Origin: Sycon ciliatum
Taxonomy: Eukaryota; Porifera; Calcarea; Leucosolenida; Sycettidae
Direction: 5' to 3'
Assembly: GCF_964019385.1 (NCBI RefSeq)
Contig: NC_088643.1
Coordinates: 50,349,395 to 50,413,394, forward strand
DNA: 64,000 nt
Translations under genes and position numbers: made by a program
The notes under the pieces: generated by a model
The model's input: the letters and a program-made list of their open reading frames with translations, nothing else
What the model was told of the DNA's origin: nothing
Databases searched by the model: none
Shown here: positions 10,850 through 22,450 of the stretch, in pieces
Position numbering within the stretch: the first letter of the stretch is position 1
How the letters are laid out: the number at the start of each line of letters is the position of its first letter

Positions 10850-11260
10850 GACTAGTATGAGTATGACTATGAGTATTATTTCTAGTACAGGTTCAGTGTT
10901 ACAGCAAATGCGCAGTTCAGAGCATACGATCTAGCACACCAATCATGCGGGACATACATTGTGGTAGTAACTGTAACATTTTGTAGGTCGTTGAGTTTGA
11001 ACAACAGCACTCAGCAGTCATCATGCCTTCATGGTCATGTCGTCAGTGACAGTGGCGCTGGCAGGTCGATGCACAGCTAGCCTGCGAAACTCGAAAAATG
11101 CTCAGTGACCGAAGCCGAAGCTCCGAAGGCGAAGGTTGACGTCTGTGTGTCGACAGTCAGTCACCATGGTCACTGCATGTTCATGTGGCGTAGTGTAACC
11201 ATGGTAACATGGTGTAAAATAAAAGTAGTTGCATAGCATAGCAACAACTTGAACAAGTAT
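10850..11260. other. Upstream region of the profilin-4-like gene, no gene seen
   Basis: No exon recognised. The stretch would contain the promoter of the leftward profilin-4-like gene, but I see no clear core promoter motif. Confidence 0.35.
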
Positions 11261-11268
11261 ACTGTATG

Positions 11269-11709
11269 TAGGCCTTTCCCAAATCGGCCATATAGCTGAA
11301 AAATCGCCAGAATCGGCTGAAAATTTCTGTAAAAGGTGGAAATTCGGCTCTAAAGTCACAGCCACCTTTCGCAGATAATGGCTACAGAAATTGTATTTGC
11401 ATGCTATTGAGGCACTAAAACATCAATTTCGGCGAATTCAGTGCGAAAATTGCGTATTCGGCTCAAAGATCGGTGATTTCTTCAAAACCACTATTTTCGG
11501 CCAATGTTTCGGCCGGCCGATTTGGGAAATGCCCACGGGCCGTGACGCAGGCGCGCACGAGCGGTCATGCCCAGTTACCCACGACCCTGCAAAACATGCA
11601 TATTCAGCAATTTCTTGGTAAAATCTCAGAATTCGGCCAAAAGATCGGCGATTTTCTGAAAAGGCTACTTTCGGCGAATTTTTCGGCCGGCCGATTTGGG
11701 AAAGGCCTA
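11269..11709. mobile_element. hAT-like MITE with 8-bp target duplication
   Basis: Terminal inverted repeats are TAGGCCTTTCCCAAATCGG at the left and its complement at the right. ACTGTATG is duplicated exactly on both sides (11261-11268 and 11710-11717), the 8-bp duplication diagnostic of the hAT superfamily. Internal TCGGCC/GGCCGA words are repeated many times. It has no transposase. Confidence 0.85.
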
Positions 11710-11717
11710 ACTGTATG

Positions 11718-12192
11718 TAGCCAGACAGCCATGCCCATGGACAACATCATTCTATCAAATCAATGGCGTACATGCCGGCAGTCATTGTACAATCCAGGGC
11801 CAGGGGCATCGGAAGGTATTCCACATCGGTGCGGCCAATGCCACCATGAAGAGGGGAGGGGTCGGGGTCCTCCCCGGGGGAAAAAAATAATAGCCCCTAC
11901 TAGCATCTTTATTGGTAGTAGGGGCACAAGATTAAATTATTGGTGCGGCCAAATACCGCACTGGTCCGGGTAGCCCTGAGATCTACTTGCTAACGACGTC
12001 GCATGTAGATGTAACTTAGATGTCCACAATGTACGTGGATAGAGTAGGTGCCGACACTCTATAGTCACCATTGCACTCCAGTCTACAATCTCTCCAAAAC
12101 CCGCTCACCCCCCCCCCCCCCCCCCCACGCACACACCAACCAAGTTAGTTATATTGGAGCTCGTGCACACACGCACACACATGCACACACGC

Positions 12193-12226
<34 letters not shown>

Positions 12227-12739
12227 CCCATTCCGTACTGCGTCTCACAGGCCATACACTTGGCAACATACAACAAGGTGTCACCTTCTCAAGTACGTGT
12301 AGTAGGCAGGGTGTACCATCGGGTGCTAGAACCACGGCACATGAATACAGAATTCAAAAATATATTATTATCCTGACAGATTGGAACCTAGTATCCAAGC
12401 ACCTAGACAAAGAACAAGTTAAAAGAAAAAAGAACTAGAAAGACAAAATTTAGCTGCAGACACCTAGTACATGGTACCTGCAGATGAAGAAAAGACTATC
12501 GCGCCTGCACGAGAGCATTATGCTAAAGATATCAAAGAGCTGATGGTACTACAGTGTAAGAAGAATGAAAGGTGATAATTACGTGGTATGAGCCATTGGG
12601 GCTGGAGTATAAAACAGGTTTCGTTGAATTTTTGGTTTAGTTCTTTGTCAACAGTTAGATAGGGTTCAAGAAGGCATGCATTATTCGTGTTCTTCCGCGG
12701 ACACTTTCCAACGCTGATACAACAACAAACAGCAGGTGA
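11718..12739. other. Intergenic, with poly-C and (CA)n tract at 12108-12226
   Basis: Contains a poly-C run (12108-12126) and (CA)n (12167-12226). A small inverted repeat around GCCCCTACTA/TAGTAGGGGC lies at 11893-11930. The stretch lies 3' of B4GALT7 and probably includes its 3' untranslated region. Confidence 0.5.
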
Positions 12740-13666
12740 TCATTTATCTTCGCACCAAGGTGTTTGCTTGACATCGCAGTGCAGCTCGACTGTGACCATC
12801 TGGAAATCGTGGCCACCGGCACTCAACTCGTGCGTGTTGACGACCCGGTGCTCTCTGGCGATGGTGGACAGGCCGGTCTTGCGGTCGCGCTGCCATTGCA
12901 CCTGCGCGTGTACAGCATAGGATCAGAAGAGCACAGTTGCATTGCTACCAATGAAGCTGCTGATGCGGCCGTTGCCAAAGGGCGTAGCTCGCGCATCTGC
13001 GGTGTGGTGACCATGTATCAGACTATACATCTGCGGTGTGGTGACCATGTATCAGACTGTACATCTGTGGTGTGGTGATTATGTACCATTGGCAATCTCA
13101 TAGGTGCCATTTCGCCTATTTTGACTATGAAGTACCTATGCCGGCCATTTGCTGGCATGGTGACTGGACTACGCTGACTACACACGAGCTACGCACCTGA
13201 TTGCATTCCAGCAGCAACCAGCTCTATCACATACAATCACATATAACTTTACTTCAAAGTACTATGAGAGATAGGCTTGGAACAACCAGCCACAACGATG
13301 GGCTGGCTGTTGGACATACATCCATGCAAGGTAACGACATTGAACCAGAAATCTGTTGATCGTGAGCCACACATAGTGCAGGCTGATCAGCCATCGACCG
13401 CGCGTGCAAAGCACGCTGAGAGGTGTACGAACGAGTACACGGCCCAACCAAAAGCGTCCAAGACAACTGCTCCAAACATCAAAAAAGGAAAGGAAAAAAG
13501 ACCAAGGAAATACAACCCCGGATGGTGATTACCGGCTAAAACAATGAAACAAATAGCTTGGTATAAAAAGAGGCCATCGCTTTTGCTGGCTTCATGAACG
13601 TTTAAAAAAGTTGTCAACCTGTGACCAGGAAGAAGTTTCTCTTTTCATAATGTTTATAAAGATAAT

Positions 13667-13697
<31 letters not shown>

Positions 13698-16600
13698 TCT
13701 AGAAGAATCCCTTCATTATTACGGAGGATTAGCAAGACGAAATTAACGTTCGCTCTCCAAGGAAAGTCGAACTCATTGACGGAATTCGCGTTATGAGAAG
13801 GATTAGCAAACAGAATTCGCACATGTATGACGTTGACACGACGTACATTGTGTACAGACAGTACAGCGTGGTAAATTTATGACTGTCCTGACACGAATCC
13901 GCGATTCGTGTTCCGACTACTTTTCCGAACGAAAAATGCGAAAGTTCGCAATCCAGTTCGCGAACTGAAAATGTTTGCGAACGCGAACGCGAATTTCGTC
14001 TTGCTAATCCTCCGTATTAGTAACACCAGTCTAACTTGAGCGGAGAAAAGTATCATGCATTTTTAAAGTGACCACCAGGGAGTTGTGGCGTACAGGAAGA
14101 TCGCACGGGTAGCTGTAACGCTAAATCAAGTGGGTTTCGACTAGCCCGGGCTGCCTGTCACAGTTGCCCCTGGGGCAGGGCCGGTTTATACACATTCGCA
14201 TATGCCATCGCCTCTCTGAGTCTCTCTTGTGATCAGCAGGCCAAAGCCGCGATCACGAGTTGCATAGGCCACACATAACGTCAGGGAGCTGAGCATACCA
14301 GACTTCACGGCAGAAACAGGATTGAATGTCGAGGTTCCTGAGAGTGCCACACCGTACGACTTCATCAAGCTCTTCTTCACGCCGGAACTCGGGGACTTGC
14401 CTGTGGTGGAGACAAACAGGTATGCTACACAGTATCTGGCAACGTGCAGTCAAAGACCTTCCCCCGGCACAGTCGTCTGAGGAAGTGGCCACCGGTTACC
14501 GTGCCGAAAATGAAAATGTTCATGTCCCTCTACCTGCTTATGGGCATCATCGTAAAGCCGGAGATTGATATGTATTGGAGCACCAATCCAATGGTCCACA
14601 CTCCTGTCTACAGTTCATCAATGGCTCGGGACAGATGGTGCGCTATTCTGTCGTTCTTCCACTTTGCGGATGACGAAACAGCCGACGCTGGTGACAAGCT
14701 TGTTAAACTCCGTCCTCTGATCACGTTGACCGTACGCCTCTTCAAGACTGTATACACACCATCCAAGCAGATCTCGATTGATGAGGAGCTTGTTGCCTGG
14801 AGAGGCCGTCTCCAGTTTCGTCAGTATATACGGTCAAAAAGAGCTCGCTTCGGTGTCAAGATTTTCGCACTGTGTGAATCGAGCGGCTACATGTCAAGCT
14901 ACATCGTCTACGTTGGCAGAGATGATGCTACATTCAGTCCTGAGCTTGTCGACAGCCTTGGAAAGTCTGGTGGTGTTGTTGCAAGACTGATGGAACCTTT
15001 TGTCAACAAAGGATGCCACCTCTATGTTGATACCTGGTACTCAAGTGTGGACTTAGCACGGTATCTTGCTACCAAGGGAGCAATGGTGTGCGGGACCATC
15101 AGATCCAACCGCCGTGGATTGCCGAAGCGCACAGTTGCGTACAAGGGCCTGAAGAAAGGCGAGTTTGTGTTCCGGAGCTGGAACAGTATCATCTTCGTGA
15201 AGCTCTCGGACACAAAGGTTGTCCACTTCCTCTCCACCCTTCACTCTGCTGAAGTTGTAGACACTGGGAAGCGCGATTTGCACCGCCTCCCGGTTCACAA
15301 GCTGGCGCTGGTACATGATTACAATTCGTTCATGGGCGGCGTCGATAGGAATGATGAGATGTTTTCTTATTACACCTGTGCCAGGAAAAGCCAGAAATGG
15401 TACAAGAAGCTTGCCGCCCATCTGCTGGAGGAGTGCCTGCTCAACGCATTTGTGCTGCACAAGAGGTTTGCCACGACATCAAGGAAGCACACCGACTTCA
15501 TCACCCTCGCATTGCAGGCCATGCTCCAGGATGGGAAGAGCGTGTTCACTGCTGCTGCTGCTGCTCCAGCTTGTCTTTGTGCGGAGAGTTGAGTGAGAGT
15601 TTGTGAATTATTTAATTTGAAAGTTTTGGTTTGTGAAAAGAATGTCGAGGTCAAGAAGTGTGTCGCCAAGTGGTAGTGGTAGTGAGAGTGAAGGGTATGT
15701 TGAGGAGAGTAGGAGGATGAGAGAGATGGCTGCGAGATTGGAGACGTTGGAGAGGAAGTTGGAGAAGTCTAGTCGTAAGAGGAAAAGAGAGGATAGGAGT
15801 GACAGTGAGAGTGAGTCAGAGAGGAGCAGGAGCAGGAGAAGTGGCAGGAGTAGAAGTAGCAAGAGGAGAAACAGCAAGAAGAGCAAGAGGAGCAAGGAAA
15901 GTAAGCAGGTGAAGAGGGAGAGACAGGACGAGAGGATGGCGGCGGCAAGAAAGAGAAGTTGGAAGGCCAAGGCTCACGAGGAGCAGTTCTGCGTGATAAG
16001 TAAGGCGTTGGAGCCTCTAGCCAAGGCAAGGCAGAAGGCGGAGCGTCGAGGCGAGAAGGACATCGCCAGAAACATCGAGGAAGGTGAGAGCGTCCTCCAG
16101 CGGCGCGTCAAGTTATTGCTGTTTGCGGACGCCGAAGGGTGGTCGGCCGCAAACATTTATGACGGTAAAATGGAGTGCGGGTCCGATACGGACGATGAGC
16201 AGAGGATGAGGAGGGCCAGGGCGGAGGCCAAGGAGGGGAAGAGGAGCAGTGGCAAGCCCTTTCCAGGAGGCCGCCCAGCCGGGGTCGGGCTCGGAGCGGC
16301 TGCTCGAGCTCAGACCATGCCGGCCGCACCGAAGCCACCCGGATTCGGCGCCCCGTTCAAGGAGCTGGCCTGTTGGCGGTGCGGAGGGAAGGGGCACGTG
16401 CAGAGGGACTGCACGCAGCCTGCCCCAGGCCCAGCACCTGCCAGGTCATTCCCGATGCAGCAGCAACAGCAGCCACGATGAACAAGATAAGTTTGATGTG
16501 CATGTTGATGATGAGGATGAGGATGATGAAAAGAGTGTTCAAACTTATTCAGATGTTGTGGTTGAAAGCGGATATGGTGCGGAAGGGGAAGGAGGTAGCT

Positions 16601-18301
16601 CCAGCTACACCTGTGCCACGTACCGTCAGGATGGCCGCGAGCCTACGCGGTGAGCAGTCTTTTGTTAAGTTTCGTATTCTCTTAAAAGCCCATTACATAC
16701 AGTGTAAATACTCCGCGGCTGGAATTCCTGATTTTCGTCTCTAGTGTTCTCCTACTTGTTGTCATGTATTCTGTTTCTCCCCGGTGGGTTTTACCGGTAG
16801 TTTTTCTTGAGCAGTGATTCTGCTAAGTCTTTTCCCTGGACCTATTTTCACTTCCCTTTCATCCCAGCCGCCCTTCCAGGAAACTCCCCTGAAAAGAATC
16901 CATTTACTTTCGGAGAATCCTTCAAATAAAGTCTAGATGATTGGATGGATGTAGGTGCACTGCATACCTGTCGCTGAGCACCAATACGCTTGTAGTCACG
17001 CTTTCTCAGCTTATCATTGTGCAAGTGGCGGAAGGTGTTTGATGGGCCGGTTGTAAGATTACCAGGGCGTACCACCTGAGTAAAAAAAAAGAAGAGACCA
17101 GACAACAATGAGTTCAAATACACATGTACTGAAGTACTGAAGTATGTACATCAAACATGTACCAAGCTGAGGCCTAACAAGGTCGAAACCAGCTACTGTA
17201 GCTGTCTGGAGACTGAGTGCATGCCAAACTGCAGGGCTGCAGAATCCGATACTCCTGGCATTCAAAATATGGACTCTACTGAGAGAGAAGGCAACGGGGC
17301 CAACAATGCAGACTGTATTGAACTATTCCTTCTTTCTTCCCCCCTCCCCCCCCCACACACACACACATACATATACGAGTATGGCAAAGTCACGAGAGTG
17401 CACCACCACTTGGGTTCCTGTGTAGTTGTGTTTCAGAGGTGAGAGACAGGTGAGCAACCCTTTCCTGGCTGTAAATCAAGGTGGTGCTCTGGTGGTGCTT
17501 CACCGTACATGCCCAAGTACATACCCATTGCATGAAAATCCTTTACATTCTATTTCTAACAATAAAAGCCGGGCCTATTCCTGTATAAGCAGATGTGATG
17601 GCTAGGGCTCCATTCACATCAGGCTTGTATTCAAAACAAGTACATGTCTATTTTGTATCTATTTCTATGTTTGACAGGCCAATTGCCTATCTTACAACTC
17701 GGGCTTGCATTTAAAATAGTCTTCTATACGAGACAGGCGTTTATACAAGACAGTATGGTACCTCAAATCAGACTCGCATGCAAGCCGTGAAATTTGTCCT
17801 CTCGTACTCATTCCAGGTAAACATCCTGGTCGTAACTAGTTAGCTTAACGCTGACAATCCAGTACAGGTATTATACAGAACGTATTCTGATGCAATGAGT
17901 GTGTGCAAGGACAAATAAACAGAGACCACACCAACCCGTTACCAGTACATCACGCTGGCTCGCTAGATTAATTACGGGATGCTACCCTGTATATGGCATG
18001 GGATATCATACGCTGCAGGTTCTATGCACTGGTTCAACATCTCTACCTTATAGCCAGCATCACCCAGTCTGCGGTAGAACTCATCATCTTCACGTCCCCA
18101 GCCCCAGTATCGAGTCGAGAGGCCATTGACCTAGCACATGAGACAGCACAAAAGAGAGCGTAAGCGTACATTAAATCATCCTGAGATACATGTAATTTCA
18201 TCAATACGTGGACGCCCATTGTTGCCAAATTGTTATGAAAATTCATGACACTGCCAACAAAACGCGTTGCCTGTGCCTAAAACGAACTAAAATAAAGGAA
18301 T

Positions 18302-18383
<82 letters not shown>

Positions 18384-20790
18384 CCAGTCTGTCTTACATA
18401 CTGCATATTGTGCTATTCACTCCTTGATCAAACGAGCCTCAAGGCCAAAATTTGGAGTATAATACAATGAATGGATTGCCAATTTGCCAGTTTTCTAAGT
18501 GCTGTAAAACCTATAAGCATGGTAAGCCCAGAAACCTTTGCGATTCTGAAATGTTCGCGATTTTCGCGATATTGAGTGTGAAATCGCGAAAGAAAGTGGG
18601 CGCAAAACGCGAAACTGTAGACTCGAGTGACAGTCAATCATCAAACTGACTCCAATCGCAAACGTTTGCAGGCGCAAAATGGTCTGTCATCGCAATTCGC
18701 AAACTAAAACATGAGCAAACGATTCCGGGTCTACAGTACCCATCAGCCTATATACAATGTAGTTCATGTTGGGTGTCGACAAACGGACAGCCTAGGATTT
18801 CACCAAGCACAGCATATGGGACCTTTGTTATGGGTACATAATATTATGCGGTGACCCAAATGCACGCAGACTGTCGCACATGAAGAATAGTAACAGGCTA
18901 GTCTTGGCTATGACTCACACATGTACTCAACCTTTGTTTATCTGGGCGTTGGAGAACCAGGCATTGCATATAAGCTTGAGAGGCCCATAACTCAGAATCT
19001 CACACATGTTAATGGGGTAAGACAAGCATTATTGCCCACATCTGTGACGCCCTGTGAGTGGTCAGCTTAGACACGGTTCACTGTACAATGTGCTGTACAA
19101 TGTACATTTAATATATCCGCAAAAAAAACACAAATTCAGTGGGTGCCCGTAGAGTCGTAGACCGACGTAACTTTGGCGTTGGGCTAGCTGAAGCAATGTG
19201 AAATCAACTCACCTTTTCAAACTGCTCCTGGGTCATGATGACGATTCCACCAATGAATGTCTTATAGTGGTACTTCGGATGGAGGTGAGGTGCAGCTACA
19301 TGGAAAGGACCCTTTGCTGGAAAGCCGTAGTCCAGCTCTAGATTCAATGGCAATAGGTCAACATCGTGCATGGCCATGTAGTCGCAGCCAGCCTCCCTGG
19401 CCACTACAAATCCCACATCTATCAACGCACCGCGATTAAACCTGCAATGATAAAGCAAGAGGATACACCAAAAGAAACTGTGGACATCAGCCGTGGGGAG
19501 ATGGCTAAGCCAATACAATAGAGCTCTTTCAAGGTGAGACCAACGGTCACTTTTTGGGATCACGCGCGAGAAATTTCGAATCGCTGGTGAACAGGCGAAG
19601 CCCAGTTCACGTTCAGTTTGTACGGAAATGGACGCGTGAAGGTGAAGGAAGCAATTTGATGACGCTCAGCTTGACGTCCGACACTCGTGTTGAGTCAGAG
19701 CCGCTGCCAGGAAGCCCTTCGATGGTCTGGACGAAAGAGCTTCAGAATCACTCCAAGCGCTGTTGGAGATGAACCTGTTACATTTCGTATACATTTCGAT
19801 GTTTTCTCATGCGACCTGTTCATCACAATTTCTGGGTGAGCGCCGCTGGCAGGCACGGCGCCACGTCCTTGAAAAACCTCTATTGTCGTCCCCCACAAAC
19901 AATGATAAATTCCCAATGTGCACAAACTCAAAGGCCAACAGTGCGATGCGCCGGTATCTGTGATCCCCCTCCCCCTCATTCGTCGCGTTCATGGATGTCT
20001 GTAGATTGAGTACAAGTATGTACATGTTGTTAGTTTCTCTAATACCAGTATTGTACTAGTATTGGGTTACATAATACCAAGTATGTACATGTACATGTAG
20101 TCTGACCGCAAGTACATGTAAGCTGATCTTCGTGCTATGTTCCTGTCAGGTCAAACAGAGCATCTTTACTGTGGAATGCAAGCACATGCGCCTGCCTGCC
20201 CTGGCGGACAATAACCGCCATATTGTATAGAATGATACATTGTTGGATGTCGGCGCAAGAAATATACACCGGCAGGGACGTATGGAAAATCACGACAAAT
20301 CACTCAGAGTTTGCGCAGCCGCATTCAATATGAAATACGGAAGAAGAAAAAAAAGCCGGGCCGTGTGGTGTGGCCGCGCAACCTCGGTGATTTGTCGGAA
20401 TGTTTTTGGCACCGACTGTTCATGTACACACAGTCACACTCACCGGAAAACATCAAATTGGTCAATGATAAATATCTGGAAATTGATTTTCTTCTTTGTG
20501 AGGTAGGTGTGGATATGGGGAACAAACTCCAACAACTCAGCAAGTCGATTCCGGTACGGCACGACTATAGCGAGTTTGTGGTTGCTTTTCTGAGCTTTGA
20601 CGACATCTGTGAACACTTTCTCCAGGCGATGGGTTGACTGCATCGTTGAAGGCACCTTATTCTCACAGCGACACTTCTGGGATGTCGACTGAGGTTGCCA
20701 TTTGACAGCTTCCTCCGGGGTGAGAAGAAATAGAAGGAGACAAGTTGAAACAATGGCATACAGACCAAGTAACACCAGCAGACGTCTCAT
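12740..20790 (-). CDS. B4GALT7: Beta-1,4-galactosyltransferase 7 (xylosylprotein galactosyltransferase I)
   Basis: Five exons, all GT-AG and phase-consistent: 20444-20790, 19213-19441, 18047-18130, 16968-17075, 12740-12901 (stop at 12740-12742), giving 309 residues against 327 in human. It transfers galactose from UDP-Gal to xylose on the proteoglycan core, the second step of the glycosaminoglycan linker, in the Golgi. Visible: a short cytoplasmic tail and a signal anchor at residues 3-23; VVPYRNR at 76-82; [11 protein letters not shown]; the metal-binding DVD in [10 protein letters not shown] at about 142-144; the acceptor/catalytic [10 protein letters not shown] at about 201-210; [13 protein letters not shown]; and the C-terminal CDVKQTPWC cysteine motif. 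The start is the ATG at 20788-20790; the upstream in-frame GTG is not used. Intron 4 is 4.1 kb and carries a piggyBac relic, a MITE and a gag-like ORF. Confidence 0.93.
12994..13085. repeat. Short tandem repeat, three copies of about 35 bp
   Basis: The unit CATCTGCGGTGTGGTGACCA plus a TGTATCAGACT tail occurs three times in the B4GALT7 intron 4. Confidence 0.85.
13722..14014. mobile_element. TA-flanked MITE in B4GALT7 intron 4
   Basis: CGGAGGATTAGCAAGACGAA at the left end is repeated in inverted orientation at the right end, with TA just outside on both sides. The interior is rich in GCGAAC/TTCGCG words. It has no coding capacity. Confidence 0.75.
14260..15592 (+). pseudogene. piggyBac transposase, frameshifted and truncated
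   Basis: The main frame (from about 14447 to TGA at 15590-15592) carries the DDE/D core of piggyBac transposases: [13 protein letters not shown] (first Asp), [17 protein letters not shown] (second Asp) and [11 protein letters not shown] (third Asp), plus [17 protein letters not shown] and the preceding [15 protein letters not shown] block. The N-terminal part [31 protein letters not shown] lies in a different frame at about 14343-14430, so a single frameshift separates them near 14435-14460. No methionine-led intact ORF and no C-terminal Cys-rich finger are visible, so the copy is dead. It could instead be a spliced piggyBac-derived gene, but no good splice sites support that. It sits inside B4GALT7 intron 4 in the opposite orientation to the host gene. 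Confidence 0.85.
15642..16481 (+). CDS. Gag-like ORF1 of a DIRS/Ngaro-type (tyrosine recombinase) retrotransposon
   Basis: 279 residues from ATG at 15642 (an upstream GTG adds three residues). The N-terminus is Ser/Arg-rich, followed by a short coiled coil and a long basic RS-type tract with [11 protein letters not shown]. The middle [20 protein letters not shown] and the [18 protein letters not shown] block resemble, from memory, the ORF1 proteins of cnidarian and sponge YR retrotransposons. Near residue 244 is one CCHC zinc knuckle, [14 protein letters not shown], typical of retroelement nucleocapsids. No reverse transcriptase, RNase H or recombinase follows, so this is an isolated ORF1 or a remnant. 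It lies 50 bp after the piggyBac relic in the same intron. The family assignment is inference; the zinc knuckle is directly visible. Confidence 0.6.
   Translation: MSRSRSVSPSGSGSESEGYVEESRRMREMAARLETLERKLEKSSRKRKREDRSDSESESERSRSRRSGRSRSSKRRNSKKSKRSKESKQVKRERQDERMAAARKRSWKAKAHEEQFCVISKALEPLAKARQKAERRGEKDIARNIEEGESVLQRRVKLLLFADAEGWSAANIYDGKMECGSDTDDEQRMRRARAEAKEGKRSSGKPFPGGRPAGVGLGAAARAQTMPAAPKPPGFGAPFKELACWRCGGKGHVQRDCTQPAPGPAPARSFPMQQQQQPR
18303..18382. repeat. (AAC)n microsatellite
   Basis: Twenty-six uninterrupted CAA units in B4GALT7 intron 2. Confidence 0.97.
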
Positions 20791-21122
20791 TGTGACATCC
20801 ACAGCAGAGTGTCAATTCAATGGAACGATGATTTAGTTAGCATGCTGGGCATTGCTGGGAAATTATTTGCCGAGAGTGAAGGCAAGGCATAGCGTGTAAA
20901 ATCACACCATAGTATGCAGACGAAGAAGACTCTCCTTGTCGAGAAGATGAGCATAGCATCACTCATTCAGTAGCATAAAATATCTACAACAATGACATGA
21001 ATTAATTATTTGCAATAGAACAATCTTCTTTGTTTTGTAATGTACTAATGAACACACGATCGTACATACGACCCTAGGCCCTGGCCTAGCCGGTCATGCA
21101 TGTGCTAAGCTGTGCACATGTA
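20791..21122. promoter_or_regulatory. Upstream region of B4GALT7
   Basis: Immediately 5' of the B4GALT7 start on the minus strand. No TATA box or other clear core element could be read. The MITE at 21123 interrupts the intergenic space shared with SMIM30. Confidence 0.3.
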
Positions 21123-21765
21123 GAGGGGACGGCTCGATACCGGGACGTTTTGACAGCCAAATTTGTATAGACCCAAACCGATCATCAGCGTTGATTTTTC
21201 ACTCGAAATATGTTTGTGGAAGGAAACTGGCATGTTGAAGTTTGCTCTGGGGCCAGAGTCAATCGAACTGAGCCACTCCTTTGTGTTGACCCATTGCCTC
21301 CAAGTTGCCCAATTTTTCGCTTCAAAAAAGTTCAAATCAGAGGTGGCTCCAAACCGGACACGTTTTAGAGTGCACGTCAAATTCACTCTGGGTCTGAAAT
21401 TAGGTAATTGCTATCGCTCCACGACGGCCAGTACAGAGTAACAATAAGCCTTGTGTGTGCTTCCATTAGTTTTGATTGGTATGCGGTGCTTTATTGGCGA
21501 GAGGCGAGCCGCTGTTTACCTGCGACAAGAAGTTGATTTTTCGAAAGTCGTAAAACTCAAGTCGCAGTGCGAAGCAACACGTCAAAAACTCACCTGCTTG
21601 ATATGGCGCTTCTGGTCATCGCAGAGCCATGAAATTTTGGCTCGGAGAATAACTCATCGTAGTCTCACTGTGCACATATGTTTTCTAATCAAAATACCAA
21701 GAGAGAAAGTGAATATTGAGTCCGTTCCGGTTTGCAACCGGTGTCCTATTTGAAACCGTCCCCTC
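21123..21765. mobile_element. TA-flanked inverted-repeat element between B4GALT7 and SMIM30
   Basis: GAGGGGACGG at the left end and CCGTCCCCTC at the right, with TA outside both ends (21121-21122, 21766-21767). No protein domain is seen inside; the open frames are short. Confidence 0.65.
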
Positions 21766-22270
21766 TACTCTACGAGCTGTGATTTTTATTTCAAAATTTC
21801 GTGTGACGTGCCAGCGCAGGTAGCCTGCATGCTACCGCACGTACCGGTGCACGCGCGCGGCGCGGCTGTGGCGCGCGCTTGGCCGTGTGGCACGGTACGC
21901 GGTGGCAGCGTGCATTGACTCAGTACGAGTGCTTATCTAGTGTAATGCCACGTGACTGAATATGATGAAGTGTAACAAGGCACATGATCTGGCATGGCAG
22001 CCTTGGCAGGCCAGTCTTCCATATCGCCATGTTTGCTTGGCGCTTTTCCTTGGCGGCGCTGCACTGCCATAGACATTTCCATGATCCACGCTTTTCGTAG
22101 TTGCTGGTTGGCTTTGAACGAGAGATTGAACAAACCTTTTGTCAAGGCATTGTGAACACGAAAAGCGAAGGGATAGCTTCTTTGTTTATACTTGTTTTGG
22201 AGAAAACCTAGCTAGTTAGCTTTCCACGCACTTCTCTTCCCGCCGCCTGAAATTCTGGTTTACTGGAACG

Positions 22271-22450
22271 ATGGAGAACTTAGTCGCGTGCATCCTGCCA
22301 CTTCTATGCGTCATTTCCCTGTTCTTGCCCGGTGCTGCAGCGTTTGATGCTGGTGATGGTATCGCTCTTGCCCTTGGCTTGATCATTGGCATCCTCGGGA
22401 TCTTGGCATGTCTTGGTGCTTACGCCAGACGACGCTCAGGAGGTGCGTAG
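22271..22450 (+). CDS. SMIM30: Small integral membrane protein 30 (SMIM30) microprotein
   Basis: An ORF of exactly 59 codons from ATG to TAG, the same length as human SMIM30. It has an N-terminal hydrophobic signal-like segment (about residues 4-23, ending PGAAA), then DAGDGIALALGLI, a second hydrophobic membrane segment, and the C-terminal CLGAYARRRSGG block. The human protein has the matching EAGDAIALLLG and ACLGVYARKR elements at the same positions, so orthology is convincing despite the size. In mammals it is a microprotein of the ER and plasma membrane, made from a transcript first called long non-coding; roles in cell proliferation signalling have been described. The coding region is one exon. 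Confidence 0.88.
   Translation: MENLVACILPLLCVISLFLPGAAAFDAGDGIALALGLIIGILGILACLGAYARRRSGGA

Noticed and set aside
12764-13078. Plus-strand ORF of 104 codons
   Set aside because: It is the shadow of the B4GALT7 last exon on the minus strand, whose frame carries the conserved CD-TPWC end.
18497-18743. Further MITE with CTGTAAAACC / GTCTACAG ends
   Set aside because: The ends match too weakly and there is no clear flank duplication.
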